In this document: positions 1-9,382 of the stretch, piece by piece | Layout of the letters: every line of letters begins with the position of its first letter | How positions within the stretch are numbered: position 1 is the stretch's first letter | DNA from: Hylemonella gracilis | Lineage (GTDB): Bacteria; Pseudomonadota; Gammaproteobacteria; Burkholderiales; Burkholderiaceae_C | Reading direction: 5' to 3' | DNA length: 64,000 nucleotides | Assembly (NCBI RefSeq): GCF_004328645.1 | Contig: NZ_CP031395.1 | Location: forward strand, 3,001,501 to 3,065,500 | The notes under the pieces: generated by a model | The model's input: the letters and a program-made list of their open reading frames with translations, nothing else | Database searches by the model: none | What the model was told of the DNA's origin: nothing | Made by a program: the position numbers and the translations under genes

Positions 1-192
1 CCGATCCAGATGGCTGAAACAGCTGGCCAGCTCGCTGCTGGAATTGACGATGGCGATCTTGGGCTTCTCGCAATCCTCCTCGGGGATGCCCAGCGCGCGC
101 CACTGCGCGTTGCGCACCGACCAGAGGTAGGAACCGCGAGGAAAGTTGCTGCGCAGTGCGCGCGTGGGCGGGGTGGCGGAGGGGGGGCTCAT
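1..192 (-). CDS. IlvD/Edd-family dehydratase, N-terminal part (cut by window edge)
   Basis: The first 64 residues of a protein that continues beyond the left edge. The stretch with SNFPRGSYLW, then kPKIAIVNSSSELASCFSHL, matches the N-terminus of the dihydroxy-acid/6-phosphogluconate dehydratase family, which removes water from sugar acids or branched-chain precursors using an Fe-S cluster. ATG is at 192-190 with AAGGAGACC-like purines just upstream (on the minus strand GGAGACCTTG). The Cys of SCF is where the family has its first cluster-binding cysteine, which is a family-based inference. The gene lies 65 bases downstream of an FAD oxidoreductase on the same strand, so the two are probably co-transcribed. 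Placement next to a catabolic-looking oxidoreductase favours a sugar-acid dehydratase over biosynthetic IlvD, but the fragment is too short to decide. Confidence 0.8.
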   Translation of the reverse strand, partial: MSPPSATPPTRALRSNFPRGSYLWSVRNAQWRALGIPEEDCEKPKIAIVNSSSELASCFSHLDR

Positions 193-257
193 CAAGGTCT
201 CCTTGGGCACGGGGCGTTCATGGGCGGATGGGGCTTGGCGGCGAACCGGGGTTCGGT

Positions 258-1712
258 TCAGGCAGCATGCGCGGACACGGTGGCTCCGGCCTCGACCGCC
301 GCGTTCGGCCGCAGGTACACGCCCTGCGCCAGCAGGCCCCGCTGCAGCCGAGTGATGTCCACCGCGCGGGGTCGCACGCCCCCGGCCACGGCCAGCGCCG
401 CCGCCACGCCCGCGGCCTGGCCAGTCAGCCAGCACTGCGGGATCTCGCGCATGAAACCATGCGAGTTGCGGTCGCAGGAGATGTGGCGCCCGCAGGCCAA
501 CAGGCCATCGAGGGCTTGCGGCACCAGCGCGCCATAGGGCACCGAGATGTTGGGAAACTTGGGCGACACAGCGGGCGAGACGGCGACTTCGTCGGGCAGC
601 GCCCGGCCCTCGGGCCAGCGGTGGCGCCAGACCCCGTCCACGCCGACCAGCCGGCGCGCGTGACGCACGCCGATCTGGGGCGCGCTCTGCAGCAGGTAGG
701 CCTCCTCGAAGCCGGGCGCATGGGCCTTGAAGTAGTCCAGGTGCGCGGCCATGGCCCGGTGCGAACGCACCTCCACGGCCGTCAGGTCGTCCACGTCCAA
801 GGCCGAGTAACCCGACTGGCGTGGTCCCATGAACAGCGCGATGTCGTTGCGCCAGGAGACGAAGGGCCGCTCGAACAGCTTGAGCTCCTCACGGCCTTGC
901 GCCATGAAGGCGGCATGCGCCTCGGGCTGCCCCGTCTTGAAGTCGATCCAGCGGTTCATGTCCACGCCACCGAACAGCCAGGAGGTGTTCATGCAATGGT
1001 GCACGTCGGCCTCTTCGATGTCGTTGACGAAGGCAGCGCCAGCGCGGGCGAACAGGTCACCATCGCCGGTCGCGTCCACCACCACGTCGGCCATGATGGC
1101 CATGCGGCCTTCCTTGCTCTCGAACACCACGCCCTTGACCTTGCCGCCTTCGACGATGGGGATCGCGGCCCAGGAGTGGTAGATGAGCTTGACGCCGCGC
1201 TCGATCACGATCTCCTGCGACAGCAGCTTCAAGCGCTCGGGGTCGATGGTGGGCGACCAGGTCACCACGCCGTGGTAGGCGGCCGTGCGCTGCGACCAGT
1301 AACCCGACTTGCCCGCGTCCTGCGACCCCCAGTCTTCGCGCGCGGGGCCGGCGATGGCCTCCGGCGGCAGGCGGTCGAACAGCTCCTCGGCGAAGCCGCG
1401 CACGACCAGTTGGCCTTCCCAGTCGGTCATGCGGTCGATCCAGATCACCAGCCCCCCGGTGGACAGGCCACCCAGGTGGTTGTAGCGCTCCAGCAGCGCC
1501 ACGTCGGCCCCGGCTGCTGCCGCGGCCGCGGCCGCCGCCGTGCCCGAAGGCCCCCCGCCAACGACCAACACCCCGCAGCGGTGGTAGACGGGGATGCGCT
1601 TGCCGGGTTCGTCCCAGGCGCCATGGTCAGGCCGGGTCTGGCGCTGGTCGCGGGCAAACACATCGGAGCTCAGGATGCGCTCATCGGTACGGGTCAGGGT
1701 CTGGACTTTCAT
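258..1712 (-). CDS. FAD-dependent oxidoreductase
   Basis: Predicted 484-residue flavoprotein. A Rossmann dinucleotide-binding motif GVLVVGGGPSG lies at residues 47-57, followed by an alanine-rich helix and an acidic strand end (LLERYNHLGG). A second FAD motif, VVDATGDGDLFARAGAAF, lies in the middle. This arrangement fits the FAD-dependent oxidoreductase family (FAD_oxidored type) that includes putative dehydrogenases of unknown substrate. I chose ATG 1712 over an upstream ATG at 1727 because GGAGA lies about six bases before 1712. It is followed by the IlvD/Edd-type dehydratase on the same strand and is divergent from a Bug solute-binding protein, suggesting uptake and oxidation/dehydration of an organic acid. 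The substrate cannot be read from the sequence. Confidence 0.85.
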   Translation of the reverse strand: MKVQTLTRTDERILSSDVFARDQRQTRPDHGAWDEPGKRIPVYHRCGVLVVGGGPSGTAAAAAAAAAGADVALLERYNHLGGLSTGGLVIWIDRMTDWEGQLVVRGFAEELFDRLPPEAIAGPAREDWGSQDAGKSGYWSQRTAAYHGVVTWSPTIDPERLKLLSQEIVIERGVKLIYHSWAAIPIVEGGKVKGVVFESKEGRMAIMADVVVDATGDGDLFARAGAAFVNDIEEADVHHCMNTSWLFGGVDMNRWIDFKTGQPEAHAAFMAQGREELKLFERPFVSWRNDIALFMGPRQSGYSALDVDDLTAVEVRSHRAMAAHLDYFKAHAPGFEEAYLLQSAPQIGVRHARRLVGVDGVWRHRWPEGRALPDEVAVSPAVSPKFPNISVPYGALVPQALDGLLACGRHISCDRNSHGFMREIPQCWLTGQAAGVAAALAVAGGVRPRAVDITRLQRGLLAQGVYLRPNAAVEAGATVSAHAA

Positions 1713-1823
1713 TAGATCTCCGGTCAACTGTTGATTGAATTATGGACATTCATTTCATTTTTTCAATCGACAAAAGAATAAACAAGGGAAAACACCGAAT
1801 AAAAATGAAGAAACTAAACTTTT

Positions 1824-1840
1824 TTGGACTTAAAGTCCAA
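1824..1840. promoter_or_regulatory. Perfect palindrome, candidate operator
   Basis: TTGGACTTAAAGTCCAA is an 8-bp perfect inverted repeat around one central base. It lies 27 bases before the Bug-protein start and 112 bases before the oxidoreductase start, in a 155-base AT-rich gap that contrasts sharply with the GC-rich surroundings. TATACA follows immediately at 1841-1846 and could be a -10 element. A dimeric regulator (GntR, IclR or similar) bound here could control both divergent transcripts; no regulator gene is visible in the window beside it. Confidence 0.6.
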
Positions 1841-1867
1841 TATACAAACACAACGACAGGAGACAAC

Positions 1868-2908
1868 ATGCCCACACAACCGCCCTCACCCTCGGCTTCC
1901 CGCTGGACCACGCCCCGGTCGCGCAGCCGCCGCCACGCACTGACCATGGCGCTGCTGGCTACCGCCTTGCTGCTGTCCGGGGCCCAGCCAGCCTGGGCGC
2001 AGGATTTCCCTCAGAAGAACCGTCCGATCCGCATCGTGGTGGGCTTCACCGCGGGCGGCGGCACCGACGCGCAGGCGCGCGCCGTGGCCCAGAAGCTGGG
2101 CGAGCTGCTGGAGACCAGCGTGATCGTCGACAACCGCCCCGGCGCCAGCACCATGCTCTCGGCCAGCGAGGTGGCGCGCGCCGCGCCGGACGGCTACACC
2201 CTGATGTACGCACCCTCGTCCACCATGGCGCAGAACCCGCACACTTTCACCAAAGTGCCCTACGACCCCTTCAAGGACTTCACCCCCATCACCGTCGCGG
2301 GGCGGGGCCCGCTGGTGCTGTCCATGAGCACCTCGGTACCCGCCGGCAACGTGCGCGAACTGGTGGACTACATCAAGGCGCACCCGGGCCAGACCAGCTA
2401 CGCTTCCTTCGGCACCGGTACGTCCTCGCATGTCTACGGCGAGGCCTTTGTCCAGAAAGCACAGATCGACGCCGTCCACATTCCCTACAAAGGTGGCTCG
2501 GACGCAGCCAAGGACCTGATCGGCGGCCGGGTCCAATACATGTTTGACTCCGCGCCCTCGGCCATCATCGCGAGCCAGACCGGTCGGGTGAAGATCCTGG
2601 CCATCGCCGCCACGCGGCGCATCAGCGCCCTGCCCGACGTGCCCACCCTGGCCGAACAGGGCTACAGCGGCCTGGACCTGCCGAGCTGGCTCGGCTTTTA
2701 TGGCCCGGCGAACATGCCGCCATCCGTGGTGCAGACGCTCAACCGGGCGCTGGTCCAGGTGCTGGCTTCGCCACAGATCGTCAAGTTCTACCGCGACGGC
2801 GGCTATGAGGCCGGCGGCGACAGCCCCGAGGAGTTCAACACCCTGACCCGCCAGACCTACGAGCAATGGGGCGCCATGATCACCCGGCTGGGCCTGCCCA
2901 AACAGTGA
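1868..2908 (+). CDS. Bug/TctC-family periplasmic solute-binding protein
   Basis: Predicted 346-residue exported protein. The N-terminus has basic residues (SRSRRHAL), a hydrophobic core (TMALLATALLLSGA) and an AWAQ-type cleavage site. The mature part starts FPQKNRPIRIVVGFTAGGGTDAQAR, typical of Bug proteins, then shows VDNRPGAS, VHIPYKGGSDAAKDLIGGRVQYMF and LPDVPTLAEQGY, all family hallmarks. These proteins bind carboxylates in the periplasm, sometimes for tripartite tricarboxylate transport; many act as orphans. ATG 1868 is preceded by CAGGAG. It is divergent from the FAD oxidoreductase, so it may recognise the substrate of that pathway. No TctA/TctB membrane genes are adjacent. Confidence 0.9.
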   Translation: MPTQPPSPSASRWTTPRSRSRRHALTMALLATALLLSGAQPAWAQDFPQKNRPIRIVVGFTAGGGTDAQARAVAQKLGELLETSVIVDNRPGASTMLSASEVARAAPDGYTLMYAPSSTMAQNPHTFTKVPYDPFKDFTPITVAGRGPLVLSMSTSVPAGNVRELVDYIKAHPGQTSYASFGTGTSSHVYGEAFVQKAQIDAVHIPYKGGSDAAKDLIGGRVQYMFDSAPSAIIASQTGRVKILAIAATRRISALPDVPTLAEQGYSGLDLPSWLGFYGPANMPPSVVQTLNRALVQVLASPQIVKFYRDGGYEAGGDSPEEFNTLTRQTYEQWGAMITRLGLPKQ

Positions 2909-2960
2909 GTCCTCCAGGGGTCCGGGGGGAGCAGGCGCAGGGCCGCGATAATCGCGGCCC

Positions 2961-4265
2961 ATGAACCCCCTGCTCCAGAAGCTGCAGCCCTACCCTTTCG
3001 AGCGGCTGCGCAAGCTCTTTGAAGGCGTCACGCCCAACCCGGCTCACCAGCCCATCAGCCTGGGGATCGGTGAGCCCAAGCACCCCACGCCGGACTTCAT
3101 CAAGCAGACGCTGGCGGCGGCCTTGCACGATCCGGCGAGTGACTTCACGGCCTATCCGCCCACGGCCGGCACGCCCGCGCTGCGTGCGGCGTTCACCGGC
3201 TGGTTGCAACGGCGCTATGGGCTGACGCTGGACCCAAGCACCCAGGTGCTGCCGGTCAACGGCACGCGCGAGGCCTTGTTTGCCTTTGCGCAGACGGTGA
3301 TCGACCCGACGGCGGATGCGGGCCGCTCGCCGCCGGGCCGCCCCAAGGCGAGCAGCGCCCTCTTGGAAGAGTTGGGGGGCAGCGAACCACACGCAGTGGG
3401 GAGCGTGGGGGCTCCTTATGTCGTGTGTCCCAACCCCTTCTACCAAATCTATGAGGGCGCAGCCCTGCTGGCGGGCGCCACGCCCTACTACGCGCCCAGC
3501 GACCCCAAGCGCAATTTCGCGGTGGACTGGGACAGCGTGCCCGACGACGTGTGGCAACGCACGCAACTGCTCTATGTCTGCTCGCCGGGCAACCCCACCG
3601 GCGCGGTGATGCCTTTGGACGAATGGCGCAAGCTGTTCGCGCTGAGCGATCGGTACGGATTCATCATCGCCTCGGACGAGTGCTACAGCGAGATCTATTT
3701 CCGCGACGAACCACCGCTGGGCGGGCTGGAAGCCGCCACCAGGCTGGGTCGGAGCTTCGAGCGCCTGGTGGCCTTCACCAGCCTGTCCAAGCGCAGCAAT
3801 GTGCCAGGCTTGCGCAGTGGCTTCGCGATGGGCGACGCGGCGCTGCTCAAGGCCTTCCTGCTCTACCGCACTTACCACGGCAGCGCCATGGCGCCGCCCA
3901 CGCAGGCAGCCAGCATCGCCGCCTGGGGCGACGAGGCCCACGTGGTCGCCAACCGCGAGCAATACCGCGCCAAGTTCGCCCGGGTCACGCCCATCCTGGC
4001 CGAGGTGCTGGACGTGGCCCTGCCCGACGCGGGCTTTTATCTATGGGCCGGGGTGCGCCGCGTCTGCGGCGGGGATGACGCAGCCTTCGCGCGGGAACTG
4101 CTGGCTCAATACAATGTCACGGTTTTGCCCGGCAGCTACCTGGCGCGCGAAGCCAACAAGCTCAATCCCGGCCAGGGCCGCATCCGCATGGCCCTCGTCG
4201 CCGAGACGGCCGAATGCGAGGAAGCCGCGCGGCGCATCGTCCAGTTCGTTCAATCCCACAAGTAA
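2961..4265 (+). CDS. dapC: Succinyldiaminopimelate transaminase (DapC) with an in-frame insertion
   Basis: PLP-dependent class I/II aminotransferase of 434 residues that makes N-succinyl-LL-diaminopimelate from the keto intermediate in lysine and cell-wall synthesis. Visible are [41 protein letters not shown] and the PLP lysine in [14 protein letters not shown] (about K277). About 33 residues near positions 119-151, between VIDPTA and YVVCPNPFY, look foreign: they are Gly/Pro/Ala-rich and encoded by palindromic DNA. Without them the protein would be about 401 residues, the usual length for the family. dapD follows after 19 bases and dapE after that, so this is a dap operon. Confidence 0.93.
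   Translation: MNPLLQKLQPYPFERLRKLFEGVTPNPAHQPISLGIGEPKHPTPDFIKQTLAAALHDPASDFTAYPPTAGTPALRAAFTGWLQRRYGLTLDPSTQVLPVNGTREALFAFAQTVIDPTADAGRSPPGRPKASSALLEELGGSEPHAVGSVGAPYVVCPNPFYQIYEGAALLAGATPYYAPSDPKRNFAVDWDSVPDDVWQRTQLLYVCSPGNPTGAVMPLDEWRKLFALSDRYGFIIASDECYSEIYFRDEPPLGGLEAATRLGRSFERLVAFTSLSKRSNVPGLRSGFAMGDAALLKAFLLYRTYHGSAMAPPTQAASIAAWGDEAHVVANREQYRAKFARVTPILAEVLDVALPDAGFYLWAGVRRVCGGDDAAFARELLAQYNVTVLPGSYLAREANKLNPGQGRIRMALVAETAECEEAARRIVQFVQSHK
3316..3414. repeat. Palindromic GC-rich element inside dapC
   Basis: This segment encodes the extra residues of DapC. It holds GCTCGCC at 3325-3331 and its inverted copy GGCGAGC at 3347-3353, then CTCTT-GG-AAGAG, then a G-rich stretch and CCACACGCAGTGGGGAGCG. 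From memory, similar GC-rich elements occur between genes in Comamonadaceae genomes, so I infer a mobile or repeated palindromic element that landed in frame. The boundaries are estimated from the protein, since no target duplication is obvious. Confidence 0.6.
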
Positions 4266-4284
4266 CAAGCACAGCACCGACACC

Positions 4285-5109
4285 ATGAGCCAGCAACTGC
4301 AACAGACCATCGACGCCGCCTGGGAAGACCGCGCCAAGCTCTCGCCCAAGTCCGCCCCTCAGGACATCGCCGACGCGGTGGACTCGGTCATCGCCCAACT
4401 CAACAACGGCACGCTGCGCGTGGCCACGCGCGAATCGGTCGGCAAGTGGACGGTGCACCAGTGGGTGAAGAAGGCGGTGCTGCTGTCCTTCCGCCTCAAG
4501 GACAATGAACTCGTGCGCGCCGGTGACCTGGGCTTCTACGACAAGGTGCCCACCAAGTTCGCCGACCTCTCGGCCCAGGAAATGGCCGCCACCGGGGTGC
4601 GCGTGGTGCCGCCGGCGGTGGCGCGGCGCGGCAGCTACATCGCCAAGGGCGCCATCCTGATGCCCAGCTACGTGAACATCGGCGCCTACGTCGACGAAGG
4701 TACGATGGTGGACACCTGGGCCACCGTGGGCAGTTGCGCCCAAGTGGGCAAGAACGTGCACCTGTCCGGCGGCGTGGGTCTGGGCGGCGTGCTGGAGCCC
4801 CTGCAGGCCAACCCGACCATCATCGAGGACAACTGCTTCATCGGCGCGCGCAGCGAGATCGTCGAAGGCGTGATCGTCGAGGAGAACTCCGTCATCAGCA
4901 TGGGCGTGTACATCGGCCAGAGCACCAAGATCTACGATCGCGCGACCGGTCAGATCCACCAGGGCCGCGTGCCCGCCGGTTCCGTCGTGGTGGCGGGCAA
5001 CCTGCCCAGCGCCGACGGCAAGTACAGCCTGTACGCGGCCATCATCGTCAAGAAGGTGGACGCCAAGACGCGCTCCACGACCAGCCTGAATGACTTGTTG
5101 AGAGATTGA
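4285..5109 (+). CDS. dapD: Tetrahydrodipicolinate N-succinyltransferase
   Basis: Predicted 274-residue cytoplasmic enzyme that succinylates tetrahydrodipicolinate, the committed step of the succinyl branch of lysine/diaminopimelate synthesis. The start [17 protein letters not shown] and the core [18 protein letters not shown] are family signatures. The C-terminal half shows left-handed beta-helix hexapeptide repeats (for example [40 protein letters not shown]). The length equals the usual DapD. The start ATG 4285 is 19 bases after dapC, and a palindromic element separates it from dapE. Confidence 0.97.
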   Translation: MSQQLQQTIDAAWEDRAKLSPKSAPQDIADAVDSVIAQLNNGTLRVATRESVGKWTVHQWVKKAVLLSFRLKDNELVRAGDLGFYDKVPTKFADLSAQEMAATGVRVVPPAVARRGSYIAKGAILMPSYVNIGAYVDEGTMVDTWATVGSCAQVGKNVHLSGGVGLGGVLEPLQANPTIIEDNCFIGARSEIVEGVIVEENSVISMGVYIGQSTKIYDRATGQIHQGRVPAGSVVVAGNLPSADGKYSLYAAIIVKKVDAKTRSTTSLNDLLRD

Positions 5110-5112
5110 GCC

Positions 5113-5170
5113 CTGAGCCGGCTTCGCCGCCTTTCCCTGGACAAGGAAGGGGATGCGACCCGCGGCTCAG
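5113..5170. repeat. Intergenic palindromic element between dapD and dapE
   Basis: CTGAGCCG at 5113-5120 is matched by its inverted copy CGGCTCAG at 5163-5170. An inner arm CTTTCC/GGAAGG sits around CTGGACAA. The transcript could fold into a long hairpin without a T-tract, so it is more likely a REP-type element or mRNA stabiliser than a terminator. It fills most of the 98-base dapD-dapE gap. Confidence 0.55.
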
Positions 5171-5207
5171 CCCTTGCCGTTCCGCGGTCGCCCGCGATAG
5201 AAAACAC

Positions 5208-6374
5208 ATGAGCACAACGCTTCAGCTCGCCGAGCAACTGATCGCCCGCCCCTCCGTCACGCCGGAGGATGGCGGCTGCCAGCAATTGATCGCCGAGCGC
5301 CTGGCGCCCCTGGGCTTCCAGAACGAGACGCTGGGCTTCGGGCCGGAGGAATTCCGCGTTACCAACCTCTGGTCGGTGCGGCCCTCGCCCGCCGCGCCCG
5401 ACGCGCTCACCGCCCTGCCCACCCTGGTCTTCGCGGGCCACACCGACGTGGTGCCCACCGGCCCCGTGGCGCTGTGGGGCCAGGACCCGTTCACGCCCAC
5501 GCACCGGGACGGCAAGCTCTACGGGCGCGGCGCGGCCGACATGAAGACCTCCATCGCGGCCTTCGTGGTCGCGGCGGAGGAATTCGTCGCAGCCCACCCG
5601 CAGGCCCCGCTGAACCTCGCCCTGCTGCTGACCAGCGACGAGGAAGGCCCCTCGGTGGACGGCACCGTCAAGGTCTGCGAGACGCTCCAGGCGCGTGGTA
5701 TGCGACTGGACTACTGCATCGTTGGCGAACCGACGTCCGTCAAGCAGACCGGCGACATGATCAAGAACGGCCGGCGCGGCACCATGGGCGGCAAGCTCAC
5801 GGTCAAGGGCGTGCAGGGCCACATCGCCTACCCGCAGCTCGCGCGCAATCCCATCCATCTGTTCGCGCCCGCGCTGGCCGAACTGGCGGCCATGGAGTGG
5901 GACCGGGGCAACGACCACTTCCAGCCCACAAGCTGGCAGGTCAGCAACGTCCACGGTGGCACCGGAGCCAGCAACGTCATTCCGGGCGCGCTGGTGGTGG
6001 ACTTCAACTTCCGCTTCAGCACCGAGTCCACGCCTGAAAGCCTGCAGCAGCGTCTGACCAGCGTGCTCAACAAGTACGGCCTGGAATACGAACTGCTCTG
6101 GACAGTGGGCGGCCTGCCCTTTCTCACCCCCGTGGGCACCCTGGTCGTCGCGGTGCAGGCGGCCATCCTCGAAGAGACGGGCCTCACGACCGAACTGTCC
6201 ACCACCGGCGGCACCAGCGACGGTCGTTTCATCGCCAAGGTCTGCCCGCAGGTGATCGAGCTGGGCCCCACCAACGCCACCATCCACAAGATCGACGAAC
6301 ACATCCCCGTGGCCGATATCGAACCCCTGAAGAACATCTATCGGCGCACGATGGAAAAGCTGGCCGCGCAATGA
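5208..6374 (+). CDS. dapE: Succinyl-diaminopimelate desuccinylase
   Basis: Zinc-dependent M20-family hydrolase of 388 residues that releases succinate from N-succinyl-LL-diaminopimelate. Metal ligands and catalytic residues can be seen: H78 in [12 protein letters not shown]111 in [10 protein letters not shown], the glutamates of [11 protein letters not shown] (about 145-146), and a late [10 protein letters not shown] stretch. The dimerisation lid domain lies around residues 180-290 ([20 protein letters not shown]). I chose ATG 5208 because [21 protein letters not shown] is the normal family N-terminus; in-frame upstream codons run through the palindromic element. Its TGA overlaps the prmB ATG (ATGA). 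Confidence 0.96.
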   Translation: MSTTLQLAEQLIARPSVTPEDGGCQQLIAERLAPLGFQNETLGFGPEEFRVTNLWSVRPSPAAPDALTALPTLVFAGHTDVVPTGPVALWGQDPFTPTHRDGKLYGRGAADMKTSIAAFVVAAEEFVAAHPQAPLNLALLLTSDEEGPSVDGTVKVCETLQARGMRLDYCIVGEPTSVKQTGDMIKNGRRGTMGGKLTVKGVQGHIAYPQLARNPIHLFAPALAELAAMEWDRGNDHFQPTSWQVSNVHGGTGASNVIPGALVVDFNFRFSTESTPESLQQRLTSVLNKYGLEYELLWTVGGLPFLTPVGTLVVAVQAAILEETGLTTELSTTGGTSDGRFIAKVCPQVIELGPTNATIHKIDEHIPVADIEPLKNIYRRTMEKLAAQ

Positions 6375-7291
6375 CGCTGGCCGAACTCATCGCCGAGGCC
6401 GCCGCGCGGCTCGCCTCGGCGCAGCAGGCGGGCAGACTGGCCTTCGGCCACGGCACCAGCAACGCGCAGGACGAGGCCATCTGGCTGGTGCTGTGGAAGC
6501 TGGGCCTGCCACTGGACTGCGCCCTGGACGCCGAAGGCGCGCGCGCGGTCTCGACCGCCGAGGCCCGCGACGCGCTGGCGCTGATCGACGAGCGCATCAG
6601 CACGCGCAAGCCCGCGGCCTACCTGACGGGTGAAGCCTGGCTGCAAGGCGTTCCTTTCTTCGTGGATGAGCGGGCCATCGTGCCGCGCAGCTTCATCGCC
6701 GAGTTGATCGTCGACGCCGACGGGCAGGGCACGCTGGATGCCTGGCTGGGCGAGGACACCCGCAAAGTACTCGACCTCTGCACCGGCAACGGCAGCCTGG
6801 CCGTGCTGGCGGCCCTGGCCTGGCCCGAGGTGCAGGTCGATGGCGCGGACATTTCGGCCGATGCGCTGGAGGTGGCGCACATCAACGTCGGCCGACACGG
6901 CTTGCAGGAGCGCGTGCGGCTGCTGAAGTCCGATGGCCTGGCCCAGGTGCCAGGCACCTACGACCTTATCCTCTGCAACCCGCCCTACGTCAACCTGCAA
7001 AGCATGGCGTCGCTGCCCGCTGAATACCGCGCCGAGCCCGAGCTGGCCCTCTCCGGCAACCTGAACGGCGGCACGGACGGCATGGACTTCATCCGCCTCT
7101 TGCTGCGCGATGCGCCTACCCACATGAGCGCGCAGGCCGTGCTGGTGCTCGAGATCGGCAACGAGCGCGACCACTACGAAGCCGCCTTCCCCGCCCTGGC
7201 CGCGCACACCGTCTGGCTCGACACCAGCGCGGGCGAAGACCAGGTGCTGCTGCTCACGCGCGAGGCCTTGAGCCAGGCTCCAGCCCGATAA
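6371..7291 (+). CDS. prmB: Ribosomal protein L3 glutamine N5-methyltransferase
   Basis: S-adenosylmethionine-dependent enzyme of 306 residues that methylates a glutamine of ribosomal protein uL3. A HemK-type N-terminal helical region is followed by the SAM motif [13 protein letters not shown] (about 133-145) and the catalytic NPPY at 203-206 in [14 protein letters not shown]. The sequence [24 protein letters not shown] before the SAM motif is typical of PrmB rather than the release-factor enzyme PrmC. The ATG overlaps the dapE stop by four bases, so the two are translationally coupled. Confidence 0.92.
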   Translation: MTLAELIAEAAARLASAQQAGRLAFGHGTSNAQDEAIWLVLWKLGLPLDCALDAEGARAVSTAEARDALALIDERISTRKPAAYLTGEAWLQGVPFFVDERAIVPRSFIAELIVDADGQGTLDAWLGEDTRKVLDLCTGNGSLAVLAALAWPEVQVDGADISADALEVAHINVGRHGLQERVRLLKSDGLAQVPGTYDLILCNPPYVNLQSMASLPAEYRAEPELALSGNLNGGTDGMDFIRLLLRDAPTHMSAQAVLVLEIGNERDHYEAAFPALAAHTVWLDTSAGEDQVLLLTREALSQAPAR

Positions 7292-7300
7292 TCCCTGCCC

Positions 7301-7346
7301 GTCCCGAGCTTCGTCCAAGGACTTCGACAAGCTCAGCCCGAACGTC
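7301..7346. repeat. Intergenic palindromic element between prmB and the ABC-F gene
   Basis: GAGCTT at 7306-7311 pairs with AAGCTC at 7329-7334, enclosing the perfect GTCCAAGGAC at 7313-7322. The right arm reads CTTCGACAAGCTCAGCCCG, a string I recall as a common repeat in Burkholderiales genomes (memory, not checked). It occupies almost the whole 62-base gap and could fold in the transcript. Confidence 0.5.
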
Positions 7347-7353
7347 CGCCTTC

Positions 7354-9345
7354 ATGATCACCCTCAAGAACATCACCCTGCGCCGCGGCGCCAAAGTCAT
7401 CCTGGACGGCGCCTCGGCCACGATCAACCCTGGCGAGAAAGTCGGCCTGGTGGGCCGCAACGGCGCGGGCAAATCCACCCTGTTCGCCCTGCTCAATGGC
7501 AGCATTCACGAGGACGGCGGGGATTTCAGCATTCCCGCGCAGTGGCGCATGGCGCAGGTCGCGCAGGACATGCCCGAGACGGATGAAAGCGCCACGGACT
7601 TCGTGCTCGCGGGCGACACAGCCCTGGCCGCCGCCAACGCGGAAGTCGCCGCGGCCGAAGCCAGCGAGGACGGCGAACGCATGGCGCACGCCTACATGGC
7701 GCTGCAAGACGTGGGGGCGCACGATGCACCAGCGCGCGCGCAGGCCCTCATCCTGGGCCTGGGGTTCCAGAACCCGGAACTGGATCGGCCCGTCAACAGC
7801 TTCTCCGGCGGCTGGCGCATGCGTCTGCAGCTCGCCCGTGCGCTGATGGCCCCCAGCGATCTGCTGCTGCTCGACGAGCCGACCAACCACTTGGACCTGG
7901 ACGCCCTGGTCTGGCTCGAGGCCTGGCTGCAACGCTACGCAGGCACGCTGCTTGTCATCAGCCATGACCGCGAGTTTCTCGACGCCATCACGAACGTGAC
8001 GCTGCACATCGAGAGCGCGCAGCTCAAACGCTACGGTGGCAACTACAGCCGCTTCGAGGACATGCGCGCCGAGCAATTGGCGCTGCAACAGGCCAGTTAC
8101 TCCAAGCAACAGGACAAGATCGCCCACCTGCAAAAATTCATCGCCCGCTTCAAGGCCCAGGCCAGCAAGGCCAAGCAGGCGCAAAGCCGCGTGAAGGCGC
8201 TGGAGCGCATGGAAAAAATCGGCCCCGTTCTGGCCGAGGCCGATTTCACCTTCGAGTTCAAGGAACCGGCCAACCTGCCCAACCCCATGCTGACGCTGCA
8301 AGGCGTGGATTGCGGCTACCCGGGTCAGGCCGAGGGTGACGCGCCCCTCACCATCGTGCAGAACATCGGCAAATCCGTGCTGGCGGGGCAGCGCATCGGC
8401 ATCCTGGGCGCGAACGGCCAGGGCAAGTCCACGCTGGTCAAAACCATCGCCGGCGATCTGAAACCGATCGCCGGCGAAATCGTCCAGGGCAAGGGTCTGG
8501 CCATCGGCTACTTCGCGCAGCAGGAGCTGGACGTGCTGCGCCCCCAGGACACGCCGCTGGAACACATGATTCGCCTCGCCCGCGATACGACGCAGGCAGG
8601 CCGCCTGAGCGGCCAGAGCACGCGCGAACAGGATCTGCGCAGCTACCTGGGCAGCTTCAACTTCACGGGCGATCAGGTCAAGCAGGCCGTGGGCAGCATG
8701 AGCGGCGGCGAAAAGGCACGGCTGGTGCTGGCCTTGCTGGTCTGGCAGCGGCCCAACCTGCTGTTGCTGGATGAGCCGACCAACCACCTGGACCTGGCCA
8801 CACGCGAGGCCCTGTCCGTCGCGCTCAACGAGTTCGAGGGCGCGCTCATGCTGGTCAGCCACGACCGTGCCCTGCTGCGCGCCGTGTGCGACGAGTTCTG
8901 GCTGGTGACCCGCGGTGGCGTGCTGCCCTTCGATGGCGACCTGGACGACTACCAGCGCTACCTGCTGGACGAAGCCAAGCGACAGCGCGAGGCGATCAAG
9001 GCCGGCATCCTGAGCCCGTCCATGGCCAGCAGCACGACGCCCTCGCCGGCCAGCCCGGCCTCCACCCCGCCCCCCCCGGCTGCGACCAGCGCCAGCGCGA
9101 CCACCAAGCCCGCCGCGCGTGAAAACAACCGCACGCGCCAGATGCGCAAGGAGCTGGAACAATGCGAGACACGCATGGCCGCGCTGAGCGAGGAGAAGCA
9201 AGGCATCGAGGCGCGCCTGAACGCGAACCCGGCCCTGGACGAAATCCAGCGGCTGAGCGCACGCATGGCGGCGCTGCAGACGGAACTCGACGGCGTGGAA
9301 GCACGCTGGCTCGAATTGGGCAACGCATTGGAAGCGACCACTTGA
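7354..9345 (+). CDS. yheS: ABC-F family ATPase, YheS type
   Basis: Soluble 663-residue protein with two ABC ATPase domains and no membrane segments, as in ABC-F translation factors that act at the ribosomal E site. Domain 1 has Walker A VGRNGAGKST (about 33-42), signature SFSGGWRMRLQLARAL and Walker B LLLLDEPTNHLDLD. Domain 2 has GANGQGKST (about 352-360), SMSGGEKARL and a second LLLLDEPTNHLDLA. The inter-domain arm (about 240-300) is Lys/Gln/Ala-rich, and the C-terminus has a Ser/Thr/Pro-rich linker (about 560-590) followed by a coiled coil. The opening residues align well with YheS rather than Uup or EttA. The substrate ribosome state is unknown. Confidence 0.9.
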   Translation: MITLKNITLRRGAKVILDGASATINPGEKVGLVGRNGAGKSTLFALLNGSIHEDGGDFSIPAQWRMAQVAQDMPETDESATDFVLAGDTALAAANAEVAAAEASEDGERMAHAYMALQDVGAHDAPARAQALILGLGFQNPELDRPVNSFSGGWRMRLQLARALMAPSDLLLLDEPTNHLDLDALVWLEAWLQRYAGTLLVISHDREFLDAITNVTLHIESAQLKRYGGNYSRFEDMRAEQLALQQASYSKQQDKIAHLQKFIARFKAQASKAKQAQSRVKALERMEKIGPVLAEADFTFEFKEPANLPNPMLTLQGVDCGYPGQAEGDAPLTIVQNIGKSVLAGQRIGILGANGQGKSTLVKTIAGDLKPIAGEIVQGKGLAIGYFAQQELDVLRPQDTPLEHMIRLARDTTQAGRLSGQSTREQDLRSYLGSFNFTGDQVKQAVGSMSGGEKARLVLALLVWQRPNLLLLDEPTNHLDLATREALSVALNEFEGALMLVSHDRALLRAVCDEFWLVTRGGVLPFDGDLDDYQRYLLDEAKRQREAIKAGILSPSMASSTTPSPASPASTPPPPAATSASATTKPAARENNRTRQMRKELEQCETRMAALSEEKQGIEARLNANPALDEIQRLSARMAALQTELDGVEARWLELGNALEATT

Positions 9346-9371
9346 ACAAGGCCCGAATTTCGTGGCATAAT
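9342..9371 (+). promoter_or_regulatory. Sigma-70-type promoter of tRNA-Lys
   Basis: TTGAAC at 9342-9347 and CATAAT at 9366-9371 are 18 bases apart, giving a start about seven bases later, close to the mature tRNA 5' end at 9383. The -35 box overlaps the stop codon of the ABC-F gene. Confidence 0.6.
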
Positions 9372-9382
9372 CGCAGTCTTTC

